The notes under the pieces: generated by a model | Seen by the model: only the letters and a program-made list of their open reading frames with translations | What the model was told of the DNA's origin: nothing | Database searches by the model: none | Made by a program: the position numbers and the translations under genes | Assembly: GCA_902785135.1 (NCBI GenBank) | Contig: CACZXL010000008.1 | Coordinates: forward strand, 1-47,073 | Direction: 5' to 3' | DNA: 47,073 nucleotides | Source of the DNA: an uncultured Erysipelotrichaceae bacterium | GTDB lineage: Bacteria > Bacillota_I > Bacilli_A > RF39 > UBA660 | Part shown: in pieces, positions 1-8,152 of the stretch | Layout of the letters: every line of letters starts with the position of its first letter | How positions within the stretch are numbered: the first letter of the stretch is position 1

Positions 1-1226
1 AAATAATAATTATAAATATAAAAGAATAATATTAAGAATAAAAAATTATTGTTTTTTTTAAATATTAGATAATAGTATAAAAAATAAAAAGGAAAAGGAA
101 TTTTAGAAAAAGAAAAAGTAAATATAGTTATGTTATTTAATATAAAAGATAATCTTTCAAATATATCTATAAAGAATAATAAAAAAGGATCAAGAAAAGG
201 TATAAAAAAAGTAAGAATAGATATTGGATATATAATAAAACAGGTATATGGAATATAAATTATATTAAATAATACACTTAAAAAATTAATACTATAATAT
301 GAATTTATTATTATTGGAATTGAAATAGAAAATGATATTAAAGATAACATTAAAGATTTATATATATAGTTCTTTTCTTCTAACAAATAACTAAAATGTA
401 TAATACTAAAACTAATAGAAAAAGATAATAAAAAACCTATATCATATAAATAATATGGATTAATTAACAATAAAAATGATCCTAGAATAATGATAATCGA
501 TTCTTTATCTAAATCTAATTTATATTTTTTGACTATTAAAAAAAGTATATAACATAAGCATACTCTTATTATCGATATTTGAAAATTTGTTAAGAATAAA
601 TAGAATAATAGTATTAGAGATATTATCTTATTATTTCTTATATATTTATTTAAGATATAAATAATTATAGATATGTAACTACCAGAGATAGATAATAAAT
701 GAATAATTCCAATATTCTTATAAATATTTTTCATATCTTTATCTATATTTGTTTTATCGCCTAAAATAAATACTTTTAAATAGTCTTTACTCTTATAATT
801 ATTTATTCTATTTTCTATACTATTTTTTATACTATAAAATATATTATTATTTCTTTTTAGTAATTTAGAACTAGTACCATTAAAAGTATAATTAATCCTC
901 TTCCCTTTCAAATATCTTTTATAATTAAATATATTAAATATTGTATTATTATTAGGAATAGACATTTTACCTTTAATTAAGACATAATCATGATAATTAT
1001 ATTTATAATTACCTAGTAAAGTAACAAGTATCTTTTCTTTTCCATTTAATACTAATGTAGTCTTATTATCATTATATTTCTTTTCAATAATATAACCCGT
1101 TATATATTTTTCATTACCATTATATTTACTTTTATAATCAAATACATTTATTTCTATTAAAGATATAATTACTATAAATATTAGTATTAAATATTTATAC
1201 TTCAATATCGTCTTTAATTTTTTCAT
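1..1226 (-). CDS. comEC: ComEC/Rec2 DNA-uptake channel, N-terminal part (cut by window edge)
   Basis: A continuous minus-strand frame runs from an ATG at 1226 off the left edge without a stop, about 408 codons. It starts with MKKLKTILKYKYLILIFIV, a membrane segment, followed by a soluble region typical of the ComEC N-terminal domain. The competence-domain signature is visible as LGDKTNIDKDMKNIYKNIG and then GIIHLLSISGSYISI, which matches the family pattern G(I/L)xHLLAISGxH(I/V), with Tyr where His is usual. Many hydrophobic segments follow. ComEC is the inner-membrane channel that imports single-stranded transforming DNA. The gene overlaps the end of comEA by 32 bases, the usual comEA-comEC order. 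The C-terminal metallo-beta-lactamase-like domain, if present, lies outside the window, so intactness cannot be judged. Confidence 0.9.
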   Translation of the reverse strand, partial: MKKLKTILKYKYLILIFIVIISLIEINVFDYKSKYNGNEKYITGYIIEKKYNDNKTTLVLNGKEKILVTLLGNYKYNYHDYVLIKGKMSIPNNNTIFNIFNYKRYLKGKRINYTFNGTSSKLLKRNNNIFYSIKNSIENRINNYKSKDYLKVFILGDKTNIDKDMKNIYKNIGIIHLLSISGSYISIIIYILNKYIRNNKIISLILLFYLFLTNFQISIIRVCLCYILFLIVKKYKLDLDKESIIIILGSFLLLINPYYLYDIGFLLSFSISFSIIHFSYLLEEKNYIYKSLMLSLISFSISIPIIINSYYSINFLSVLFNIIYIPYTCFIIYPISILTFFIPFLDPFLLFFIDIFERLSFILNNITIFTFSFSKIPFPFYFLYYYLIFKKNNNFLFLILFFYIYNYY

Positions 1227-1815
1227 ATAAAGAGTCCCCTATTCCAGAGACATTTTTGATATCATCTACTTTTTCAAATTTATTCTTTTCTCTATATTCT
1301 ATTATCTTTTTAGCTTTTCCTTCACCTATTCCTGTTAAAGAGGATAATTCTTCTAAAGAAGCATTGTTTATATTAACTTTACCTATTTTAGTATCACTAT
1401 TTTTTAAACATGCATCATTATCATTATCAGGACAAACAATCTTCTTTTCTATTTCTTTTACTATTTCTGTTGATGAAGAAAACTTATCTTTATAACTTTT
1501 AATTTCGTCTTTTGTATATATTATTATAAACATTTCATCTTTTACTTTTTTACTTAAATTAATAATACTTGTATCTGCTTCTTTTTTTAAATCACCAGCT
1601 TTTTTTATTACATCAATGATTCTTGAATCTTTAGATATTTCATATACTCCAGGTGATTTAACTGCGCCTTTTATATCAACAAAAACAGTATTATTATTAC
1701 TTTTCTTCTTTAAAGAATTTGCTTTAACTGTATTTTCACCTGCTACATAATAAATAAAAATGCTTAATACAATAAATAATATACTAATAATAAATCTTAT
1801 AATTTTTTTATACAT
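1195..1815 (-). CDS. comEA: ComEA competence DNA receptor
   Basis: The product has 206 residues. One N-terminal membrane anchor (about residues 5-26) is followed by an SLBB-type domain (VFVDIKGAVKSPGVYEI at 44-60), then a charged linker with Cys128 and Cys136. A C-terminal helix-hairpin-helix DNA-binding domain follows (VNINNASLEELSSLTGIG at 147-164, with a second hairpin near 188-193). This is the standard ComEA architecture: an anchored extracellular protein that binds double-stranded DNA and hands it to ComEC. The ATG is preceded by AGGAGG seven bases upstream. That Shine-Dalgarno sequence lies in the 3' arm of a hairpin (separate entry). comEC overlaps its 3' end. Confidence is high because both diagnostic domains are in the right order. 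Confidence 0.94.
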   Translation of the reverse strand: MYKKIIRFIISILFIVLSIFIYYVAGENTVKANSLKKKSNNNTVFVDIKGAVKSPGVYEISKDSRIIDVIKKAGDLKKEADTSIINLSKKVKDEMFIIIYTKDEIKSYKDKFSSSTEIVKEIEKKIVCPDNDNDACLKNSDTKIGKVNINNASLEELSSLTGIGEGKAKKIIEYREKNKFEKVDDIKNVSGIGDSLYEKIKDDIEV

Positions 1816-1817
1816 AA

Positions 1818-1852
1818 AAAAACCTCCTATTAATCTTATTGACTATAGGAAG
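1818..1852 (-). promoter_or_regulatory. Hairpin plus T-run covering the comEA ribosome-binding site
   Basis: Read on the minus strand, CTTCCTAT (1852-1845), a 14-base loop and ATAGGAGG (1830-1823) form an 8-bp stem with one G-T pair, followed by seven T. It lies 12 bases past the ftsW-like stop, so it can act as that gene's terminator. The 3' arm is also the comEA Shine-Dalgarno sequence, so any readthrough transcript would have it base-paired. Confidence 0.5.
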
Positions 1853-1863
1853 CTTGTTTTCCA

Positions 1864-3009
1864 CTATTTTTCTAAAACTTTTTTCTGCATATAGTTATAA
1901 TTTTCTATAGATATTCTTTGAACTATAGATAACGCTAATGCAAGAGTTAACGCGAATGATCCACCATAACTTAAGAATGGTAATGGTACTCCAGTAAGTG
2001 GTAATAAACCTAAAACACCAACTAAATTAATAATTGTATGTAAGAATATATAACACGCTATACCGTAACATATCATAGCATTTTGTACACTTACACTCTT
2101 TCTTGCGAGTACCAGTATTCTATATATAATAATCATTAATACAAGTATTATAACAATACCTGTTATTAAACCAAACTCTTCTACTATTATAGGAAATATA
2201 AAGTCAGTAAATGCTTCTGGTAAATATAAATATTTTTGTTGACTATTACCTGGAGAAATACTAATTAATTTACCATTATTGATTGCTATATAACCATTAC
2301 ATACTTGGTATCCTGTTGGATCTTGATATCTAGTACATGGTTTTAAATAATTAAATCTACTTTGTTGCATTCCATTAAATACACTTTTACCTGAAATTAA
2401 TAAACCTAATAATACAATTATTATAAATATACCTGCACCTAAAGATGTTTTTAATTTTATTTCTTTTTTTACAGGTGAAGAAAAGAATAACAATACTGTT
2501 AATAAGAATAATATTAAACTTGTTCCACCATCAGGTTGAAAGAATACTAAAAAGAAATAAAATGCACCAAGTCCTACAGGTAATAAAGCTGCAATCCAAT
2601 TATTTAAATATTTTAAATTAGCTTTATAAAAAGTCCCCATGAATATAATTAATCCTAATTTAGCAAATTCAGATGGCTGTATACCAAATCCTCCAATATA
2701 TATCCAGCTTTTAGCTTCATTTGTATTAACACCCGCAACTAATAAATATAATAATAATATTAATATACCTATTGTTATAGGAACAATATATTTTTTATAT
2801 TTTTTGGTTGGAATAAATAAAACAAAGATAGACGCAAAAACACTAATAATTAATATTACTAGTTGTTTCATAAAGAATTTTGTATTAGTTCCATATTCTA
2901 GGAAAGACTTCATACTTGATGCATCTAGAATCATAAATAAACCAAATACAAACATTATGATTGATAGTATTAACAAAACTTTGTCCATTTTATTAAATAG
3001 TCTACTCAT
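1864..3009 (-). CDS. ftsW: FtsW/RodA-type SEDS peptidoglycan polymerase
   Basis: A 381-residue polytopic membrane protein with SEDS motifs: SWIYIGGFGIQPSEFAK (101-117), FFQPDGGTSLI (156-166) and LPEAFTDFIFPIIVEEFG (263-280), where Asp269 matches the catalytic Asp of SEDS glycosyltransferases. The C-terminal PLPFLSYGGS motif is also present. It polymerises lipid II glycan strands with a partner class B PBP. FtsW is favoured over RodA on the general pattern, but no partner gene is adjacent, so the paralogue call is uncertain. Unusual features are Cys225 and Cys237 in the large outside loop, in a stretch rich in polar residues before the LPEAFTDF motif. The gene stands between comEA and a short divergent gene. 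Confidence 0.85.
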   Translation of the reverse strand: MSRLFNKMDKVLLILSIIMFVFGLFMILDASSMKSFLEYGTNTKFFMKQLVILIISVFASIFVLFIPTKKYKKYIVPITIGILILLLYLLVAGVNTNEAKSWIYIGGFGIQPSEFAKLGLIIFMGTFYKANLKYLNNWIAALLPVGLGAFYFFLVFFQPDGGTSLILFLLTVLLFFSSPVKKEIKLKTSLGAGIFIIIVLLGLLISGKSVFNGMQQSRFNYLKPCTRYQDPTGYQVCNGYIAINNGKLISISPGNSQQKYLYLPEAFTDFIFPIIVEEFGLITGIVIILVLMIIIYRILVLARKSVSVQNAMICYGIACYIFLHTIINLVGVLGLLPLTGVPLPFLSYGGSFALTLALALSIVQRISIENYNYMQKKVLEK

Positions 3010-3084
3010 ACATATTCCTCTATTCCTTTATATAATAATACCATAAATAAATATATTTAACTATATATGGGTTAATTAAATAAC

Positions 3085-3111
3085 ACTTTATTTACAAGTA
3101 TGCGTATTATA
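3085..3111 (+). promoter_or_regulatory. Possible sigma-K-like promoter of the YjcZ-like gene
   Basis: AC at 3085-3086, 16 bases, then CGTATTATA at 3103-3111 fits the sigma-K pattern AC-N16/17-CATANNNTA with one mismatch. The implied start near 3118 leaves the Shine-Dalgarno sequence AAGGAGGT (3121-3128) intact. The competing sigma-A reading (TTTACA 3091-3096, TATAAA 3115-3120) would start transcription inside that sequence. This is pattern matching only. Confidence 0.3.
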
Positions 3112-3134
3112 TAGTATAAAAAGGAGGTATTATT

Positions 3135-3308
3135 ATGTACTATTATGGATATTCTGGTGGCTACGGATATAATAGCCCTTGTGCTCAATCATACCCTGCT
3201 TATTATCCTCAATATGGTTATGGACAAGGATATGGTGGCGCAATAATACTAGTATTATTTATATTACTTGTAATTGTTATTGGCTCTAGAGTATTTGGTA
3301 ATAACTAA
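3135..3308 (+). CDS. YjcZ-like small sporulation-type membrane protein
   Basis: A 57-codon gene with a perfect AAGGAGGT eight bases before its ATG and a TAA stop. The first half is Tyr/Gly/Pro-rich (MYYYGYSGGYGYNSPC...). The second half is a single membrane segment, GGAIILVLFILLVIVIGSRV. This layout, aromatic and glycine-rich head plus a GxxxILVLFILLVIIG-like helix near the C-terminus, is that of the YjcZ family of tiny Bacillus proteins associated with spores. It is short enough to be missed by automated calling. The neighbours (ftsW divergent, def downstream) do not reveal function. The gene is supported by the strong ribosome-binding site and coherent composition; the family call rests on pattern recognition. 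Confidence 0.8.
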   Translation: MYYYGYSGGYGYNSPCAQSYPAYYPQYGYGQGYGGAIILVLFILLVIVIGSRVFGNN

Positions 3309-3366
3309 ATTTGGTTTTTTTTAGAAAATGTGTTAGAATAGTCTTGTTTTAAGGACCGGTGGTAGT

Positions 3367-3915
3367 ATGATTAGAAGTAAAGATATTATAGATGAATACG
3401 ATAAAAGAATAAGAATTGTTAGTAAAGAAGTTACTTTTCCACTTGATGATAAAACTAAAAAAATTATTAATGATTCTTTAGAAATGCTTAGACTAAGTCA
3501 AATTGATGAAGAAGCAGAAAAATATAATTTACGTCCAGGTATGGGTTTATCGTTAATTCAATTAGGAATAGCAAAACGTATATTTGTTATTTGTTACGAA
3601 GTTGATGATGGAGTTTTTGAAAATTATATAGTTATAAATCCAAAAATTATAAGTCAATCAGAAGAAATGATCTATGTTGAAGAAGGAGAAGGATGTTTAA
3701 GTATCAATAGACCTGTTGAAGGTATTGTACCTAGAAACGCCAGAATAAAAGTTGAATATTATGATATAGATGGAAACAAAATAGAAAAAAGATTCAGAGA
3801 AGAATTATCTGTAGTATTTCAACATGAACTTGATCATTTAAACGGAATGTTATTCTATGATAGAATCGATAAGAAAAATCCATATAAAAACGCAAATAAA
3901 TATAGACCAATATAA
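3367..3915 (+). CDS. def: Peptide deformylase
   Basis: The product is 182 residues, normal for Gram-positive type 2 deformylases. It removes the formyl group from nascent N-termini. The metal site is complete: EGCLS with Cys110, and QHELDHLNG with His153, Glu154 and His157. Motif I reads GMGLSLIQLG (58-67), keeping Gly60 and Gln65 but replacing the usual AAPQ part with SLIQ. The start follows a GGACCGGTGGT-like ribosome-binding site. The gene ends just before a hairpin shared with the converging cvpA-like gene. Function is confident; the motif I variant is unusual but keeps the oxyanion Gln. Confidence 0.93.
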   Translation: MIRSKDIIDEYDKRIRIVSKEVTFPLDDKTKKIINDSLEMLRLSQIDEEAEKYNLRPGMGLSLIQLGIAKRIFVICYEVDDGVFENYIVINPKIISQSEEMIYVEEGEGCLSINRPVEGIVPRNARIKVEYYDIDGNKIEKRFREELSVVFQHELDHLNGMLFYDRIDKKNPYKNANKYRPI

Positions 3916-3940
3916 AAATCAACCATTAGGTTGATTTTTT
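3914..3940. terminator. Bidirectional terminator between def and cvpA-like gene
   Basis: AAAAATCAACC (3914-3924), a 4-base loop and GGTTGATTTTTT (3929-3940) form a strong stem with A-run and T-run on opposite sides. It can therefore stop both def (+) and the gene ending at 3939 (-). Confidence 0.85.
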
Positions 3941-4640
3941 ATTTAATAACACATTCTTTATCTATTTTATTATTTTCTTGTAGATATTTAACTGATTTTT
4001 TACTAACAACTTTATTTTTTACAAATACATTAATTGTTTTACAATTAAATTCTTTTTTACCTAATTGTTTCTTACTCATCAATAAATCATTTACTTTATC
4101 TATACTCTTTACTAACCCTTTTGACATATCAGAAATAATAATAGTATTATTTAAGATCTTATCTTTTAATTTAGATTCTGTAATAATAGGTTCTGTTGAA
4201 AACATAAATATAGGCATTGTTATTATTAATAATACTATAAAACAAAAGTTATATGTTTCAATAACACCTAAAATACCTCCTAATATCTTAGATGGTAGCG
4301 CTAAAATAATTGTTGCGCGTAATATTTTTTCTACTAAACCACTTATCTTAACAATAACCGCAAATATTAAACTAAACAAAGATAATAAAATAAAGAAAGA
4401 TATTAATTCATATAATAATATATTTAGTGATGAATAATTCTTTAATAATCCTACTGTATAAAATGGTAGATGTTTATATAAAACCATTGATAATGGATTC
4501 TTAAATAAGAACGCTAGAATAATAACTATAATTGTTCCTATAGTAATAACAGCTTGTTTAATAAATCCCCTTTTAAAACCATTTAAAAAACCAAAAAGTA
4601 ATAAAAATACAATCGCAATATCTATAACATTAAAACTCAT
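3939..4640 (-). CDS. CvpA family membrane protein
   Basis: A 233-residue protein with four or more hydrophobic segments in the first 170 residues, then a Lys/Asn-rich soluble tail. The N-terminus (MSFNVIDIAIVFLLLFGFLN, then GFKRGFIKQ) carries the CvpA signature of an Asp-containing first helix followed by GxxRGF. CvpA-family proteins are linked to colicin V production and envelope homeostasis, but their biochemical role is not settled. The start has AGGTGA upstream. The gene is divergent from rnhC. Confidence 0.8.
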   Translation of the reverse strand: MSFNVIDIAIVFLLLFGFLNGFKRGFIKQAVITIGTIIVIILAFLFKNPLSMVLYKHLPFYTVGLLKNYSSLNILLYELISFFILLSLFSLIFAVIVKISGLVEKILRATIILALPSKILGGILGVIETYNFCFIVLLIITMPIFMFSTEPIITESKLKDKILNNTIIISDMSKGLVKSIDKVNDLLMSKKQLGKKEFNCKTINVFVKNKVVSKKSVKYLQENNKIDKECVIK

Positions 4641-4721
4641 ATTGTCACCTCTATTAAAATTATAGTATATTTTTTTAAAAAAAGAAAGAATATATGTTAA
4701 AATATAAATGAAGGTGATTAC

Positions 4722-5651
4722 ATGACTATATCATTTAAAGTTAGTGATAAAACTAAAGAAGAAATGATCAAACATTTTGAAGATTTAAAAAGAGAAAAAA
4801 CTCCTGCATACGCTATATTTCAAGCAGATGAAGAAGATACAGTTGTTACTTTATATGAATCAGGTAAAGTTGTATTTCAAGGAGTATCCGCTGACGTTGA
4901 TGCTAATTTTTGGAAAGAAACAGAAAAAATATTAACTGGTTCATATCCAGAAGAAAAAGAAAAGAAAAAGAAAGAAGAACCTGAAGATAATACTGATTAC
5001 TATTTTATTAGTTCTATTGGTTCTGATGAAGTTGGTAAAGGAGATTATTTTGGTCCTATAGTTGTTACTGCGTCATATGTTAATAAAAATGATATTTCTT
5101 TCTTAGAAGGATTAGGTGTTAAAGATTCTAAAAAAATAACAGATGAAAAAATTATTAAAATCGCTCCTGAAATTATTAAAAAGATTCCTCATGAAACTAT
5201 TATCTTAAATAATATAGAATTTAATGATATGGTTAGAAAAGGATATAATATCAACAAAATAAACTCTATATTACATAATAGAGCGATTCTAGGTTTATTA
5301 AAAAAAGATAACTATTCATATGATATGGTTGTAATGGATCAATTTACTCCAGCTAGAAACTATTTTGGTTATTTAAAAGATACTGGAGATAATATATTTA
5401 GAAAGATTACTTTTACTACTAAAGCTGAAGATAAATGTTTATCAGTTGCTTGTTCATCAATTATAAGTAGATATACATTTATGAATGAAATGGATAAAAT
5501 ATCTAAAGAAGTAGATAAAGTGTTGCCATTAGGCGCAAGTGTTATGGTTGATGAAGCCGGTAAAGATTTAGTTAATAGATATGGAAAAGAAATACTAGAA
5601 AAATATGCTAAAATAAATTATAACAATACAAAAAAAATCCTAAATAATTAG
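4722..5651 (+). CDS. rnhC: Ribonuclease HIII
   Basis: A 309-residue protein that cleaves RNA in RNA-DNA hybrids. The N-terminal region (about 1-75) is the RNase HIII substrate-binding extension, followed by a charged linker (77-90) and the type 2 RNase H core. SIGSDEVGKGDYFGP (98-112) gives the catalytic Asp102 and Glu103, VVMDQF supplies the next acidic residue, and MVDEAGK lies near the C-terminus. The GKGDYFGP form and the N-terminal extension distinguish it from RNase HII. The start is preceded by GAAGGTGA. Its 3' end overlaps the converging MFS gene by 4 bases inside a shared hairpin. Confidence 0.93.
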   Translation: MTISFKVSDKTKEEMIKHFEDLKREKTPAYAIFQADEEDTVVTLYESGKVVFQGVSADVDANFWKETEKILTGSYPEEKEKKKKEEPEDNTDYYFISSIGSDEVGKGDYFGPIVVTASYVNKNDISFLEGLGVKDSKKITDEKIIKIAPEIIKKIPHETIILNNIEFNDMVRKGYNINKINSILHNRAILGLLKKDNYSYDMVVMDQFTPARNYFGYLKDTGDNIFRKITFTTKAEDKCLSVACSSIISRYTFMNEMDKISKEVDKVLPLGASVMVDEAGKDLVNRYGKEILEKYAKINYNNTKKILNN

Positions 5652-5663
5652 GATTCTTTTTTA
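5630..5663. terminator. Bidirectional terminator spanning the rnhC and MFS stop codons
   Basis: AATCCTAA (5636-5643), loop ATAA and TTAGGATT (5648-5655), flanked by A-runs on the left and T-rich sequence on the right. The two genes overlap at 5648-5651, so this one stem ends both transcripts. Confidence 0.8.
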
Positions 5664-6883
5664 TTTTTAATCATAGTAGAACTAATTATAAATGCTACTA
5701 CATAGAAAATACAAGTAAATATTAATATATCATCATATTTATTATTAGTAATATTTAAGATTAATTCAGACATATTATTTCCTGTTATTCCAGCAAATGC
5801 CCATGCTGATAAAGCTAATCCATGTATCTTACTTATATTTTTCATACCAAATCTAGATGATAATAATGCTGGTAAAGTTGAAAAACCTCCACCATATCCT
5901 GCATTTACTACTACTAACAATATTATAGTTATTATTCCAAATCCTAGTCCTTTAACTCCATTAGAAATAGATGAAGATAATAACGCTACCATAGTTATTA
6001 TTATAGAACTAGCAAATATTATTTTATAAATAGTATTTCTATCTTTTAATTTATCTGATATTGTTGAATACCCTATTCTACCTAATGCATTAAATGCAGC
6101 GGTAACTGATGGAATAACACTTACCATTACTAGTAATAATGCTGATTTAGCAAATGTTGTGTTTAATATTTGTTTTTCATATGTAATTAATGCAAGACCA
6201 CAATGAATATTTATAAAGAACATTAACCATATTCCTACAAATACTTTATCTTTAAACATAGACATAAGTTTAAAGCTATCACTCTTTTCAGCTTCTTCAA
6301 CCCATCCTTCAGGTTTTTTAAGAAGTAAATGTCCTAAGAACATCATTACAAAGTAAATAATTCCTAATAAATAGAACATTTTAGATATTCCATAATTCTT
6401 TTGGAATATTTCCATTATTGGAGTTGCTATTGCTTTAGCAAGACCAAATCCCATAATTGATATTCCTGTTGCTAATCCCTTTTTATCTTTAAACCATAAC
6501 ATTAATGTTTTAACTGGTGTTATATATCCTACACCTAAACCAATTCCCATTATGCATCCATAACATAAATATATTCCTAATAACGCCATAATACCAGTTG
6601 TATGTTCAATAAAGAACCCTGTACCCATCATACCTACTGTAAAACAAATACATGAAATTAATGATGATTTGTGTATATTCTTTTCTACCATTTTTCCTGC
6701 AAAGGCTGCAGACATTCCTAAGAAAAATATTGCAAAAGAAAACGCCCATCCTACTGCAAAAGTACTCATTCCTATTTGATTAGAAATAGCTTCTTTAAAA
6801 GTTGACCAGCAATAAACACTACCTATAGAACAGTGTATAAGTAATGCTGGGATGGCTGATCTCATCCATTTGTTGTTTAACAT
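5648..6883 (-). CDS. MFS transporter, oxalate/formate antiporter (OFA)-like
   Basis: A 411-residue protein with about 12 membrane helices, the normal MFS size. The N-terminal sequence GSVYCWSTFKEAISNQIG and then FFLGMSAAFAGKMVEK resemble the OFA family (G-x-x-Y-x-W, a signature near helix 1, and a loop 2-3 motif). GLGVGYITPVKTLMLWF is the family's helix-4 region. OFA members exchange small carboxylates such as oxalate/formate, lactate or pyruvate. The substrate cannot be deduced here. It appears to be a single-gene unit: a terminator for the upstream rhomboid operon lies just before it and a convergent terminator after it. Confidence 0.8.
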   Translation of the reverse strand: MLNNKWMRSAIPALLIHCSIGSVYCWSTFKEAISNQIGMSTFAVGWAFSFAIFFLGMSAAFAGKMVEKNIHKSSLISCICFTVGMMGTGFFIEHTTGIMALLGIYLCYGCIMGIGLGVGYITPVKTLMLWFKDKKGLATGISIMGFGLAKAIATPIMEIFQKNYGISKMFYLLGIIYFVMMFLGHLLLKKPEGWVEEAEKSDSFKLMSMFKDKVFVGIWLMFFINIHCGLALITYEKQILNTTFAKSALLLVMVSVIPSVTAAFNALGRIGYSTISDKLKDRNTIYKIIFASSIIITMVALLSSSISNGVKGLGFGIITIILLVVVNAGYGGGFSTLPALLSSRFGMKNISKIHGLALSAWAFAGITGNNMSELILNITNNKYDDILIFTCIFYVVAFIISSTMIKNKKES

Positions 6884-6934
6884 TTTAACATCTCCTATCC
6901 TACTTTATAATCAAAGTATATCATAAAGCAAAAT

Positions 6935-6966
6935 AAAAGTAATGTTGCAAATGCAACATTACTTTT
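6935..6966 (-). terminator. Terminator after the rhomboid operon
   Basis: A perfect 15-bp inverted repeat, AAAAGTAATGTTGCA (6935-6949) and TGCAACATTACTTTT (6952-6966), followed on the minus strand by a T-rich stretch. It sits 14 bases past the rhomboid stop. Confidence 0.85.
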
Positions 6967-6979
6967 AATATACATAATT

Positions 6980-8143
6980 TTATCTAAAGAATGCCATATA
7001 TATCATAAAGCCTGTTAATATACAAGTTATAATTGTTCCATTGATTCTTTTTGATTTACTTTCTTCATCTGTATCTGCACCAAGCATAATACTAATGCAT
7101 ACTCCACCACTAAGACCTCCAATATGTGCGAAGTTATCTATTCCTGATGAAGTAAAACCAATAAATAAATTAATAAGTATTACTGGTATTATTTGATTAA
7201 TAATTCTATTACCAACATATCCTCTATAATTAAATCCAAAATATAGTAAAGCTCCTAATAATCCAAATATAGCTCCTGAAGCTCCTGCACTTACTACTGA
7301 ATCATTTTGAAAAATAAGTGAGAATAAAGATCCCATAATCGCACTAAATAAATATATCAACAAAAACTTTCCTTTACCAAAGAAATGTTCTATTGTAGGT
7401 CCTAATACAAATAATGAATACATATTACATAATAAATGTAAAACTCCTATATGTAAAAATGCACATGTAATTAATCTATAGTATTGTCCACCCTTTGTTA
7501 ATATACCATAATTCGCTCCAAAGTTTATTAATGATTCTCTTGAAGGATTATCTAGATTTTTATTTACAATTGCTAAAATAATAAACATTATTATATTTAT
7601 TGCTATTAAAGCATATGTAAAAATTGGTTTCTTTTGTTTATACATATCGCTATACCTCTCATTATCTTTTAGATTTTTCTTACTTATATCTGATGTTAGT
7701 TTTCCTAACAAATCAAAGTCTTTTTCTTCAAATTCTAAATTATCTTTTAGATCTTTATAATACTTATTTAATATTTCATCTTTTTCTATATCTTTTTCTT
7801 TTTCTATAGTTATATATTTATATCTTTTTGTATTTTCTATTTTCTTCTTAAAATTATCACCAATATCAGTATAAATAGTTAATACATCTATAAAAGGATT
7901 TAATGTTTGTTTTGATATTTGACTAACTATATTTTTATTTTTAAAAGTATCAAATTCATATTGTTCATTATTAAAAATATTCTTAGTTACAATTCTAATT
8001 ATCCTAAATTCACCTTTTGGATTTTCTAACCAAACTTCATTATCTATTCCTCTAATTATTATTGGAACATAATCCTTTTTTATCATGAAATAGTGTATCA
8101 GTTTCATAACTAACATATCTTTTTCATTTGCTTTAGCCTTCAT
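6980..8143 (-). CDS. Rhomboid-family intramembrane serine protease
   Basis: A 387-residue protein. Residues about 1-170 are soluble, charged and of unknown fold. From about 175 on there are six or more membrane helices. Family landmarks are HIGVLHLLCNMYSLFVLGP in the helix 1-2 region, GASGAIFGLLGAL with the catalytic Ser near 287, and DNFAHIGGLSGG with the catalytic His near 341. Rhomboids cut substrate membrane helices. The long N-terminal domain resembles the Bacillus GluP layout. It is last in an operon behind lspA and rluD (9 bases after rluD). Confidence 0.9.
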   Translation of the reverse strand: MKAKANEKDMLVMKLIHYFMIKKDYVPIIIRGIDNEVWLENPKGEFRIIRIVTKNIFNNEQYEFDTFKNKNIVSQISKQTLNPFIDVLTIYTDIGDNFKKKIENTKRYKYITIEKEKDIEKDEILNKYYKDLKDNLEFEEKDFDLLGKLTSDISKKNLKDNERYSDMYKQKKPIFTYALIAINIIMFIILAIVNKNLDNPSRESLINFGANYGILTKGGQYYRLITCAFLHIGVLHLLCNMYSLFVLGPTIEHFFGKGKFLLIYLFSAIMGSLFSLIFQNDSVVSAGASGAIFGLLGALLYFGFNYRGYVGNRIINQIIPVILINLFIGFTSSGIDNFAHIGGLSGGVCISIMLGADTDEESKSKRINGTIITCILTGFMIYMAFFR

Positions 8144-8152
8144 GATATCACC

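Noticed and set aside
1256-4437. Plus-strand open frames opposite comEA, the FtsW-like gene and cvpA (for example 1256-1495, 2639-3046, 3931-4437)
   Set aside because: They lie antisense to clear genes, have no ribosome-binding site, and give hydrophobic low-complexity translations that mirror the real membrane proteins.
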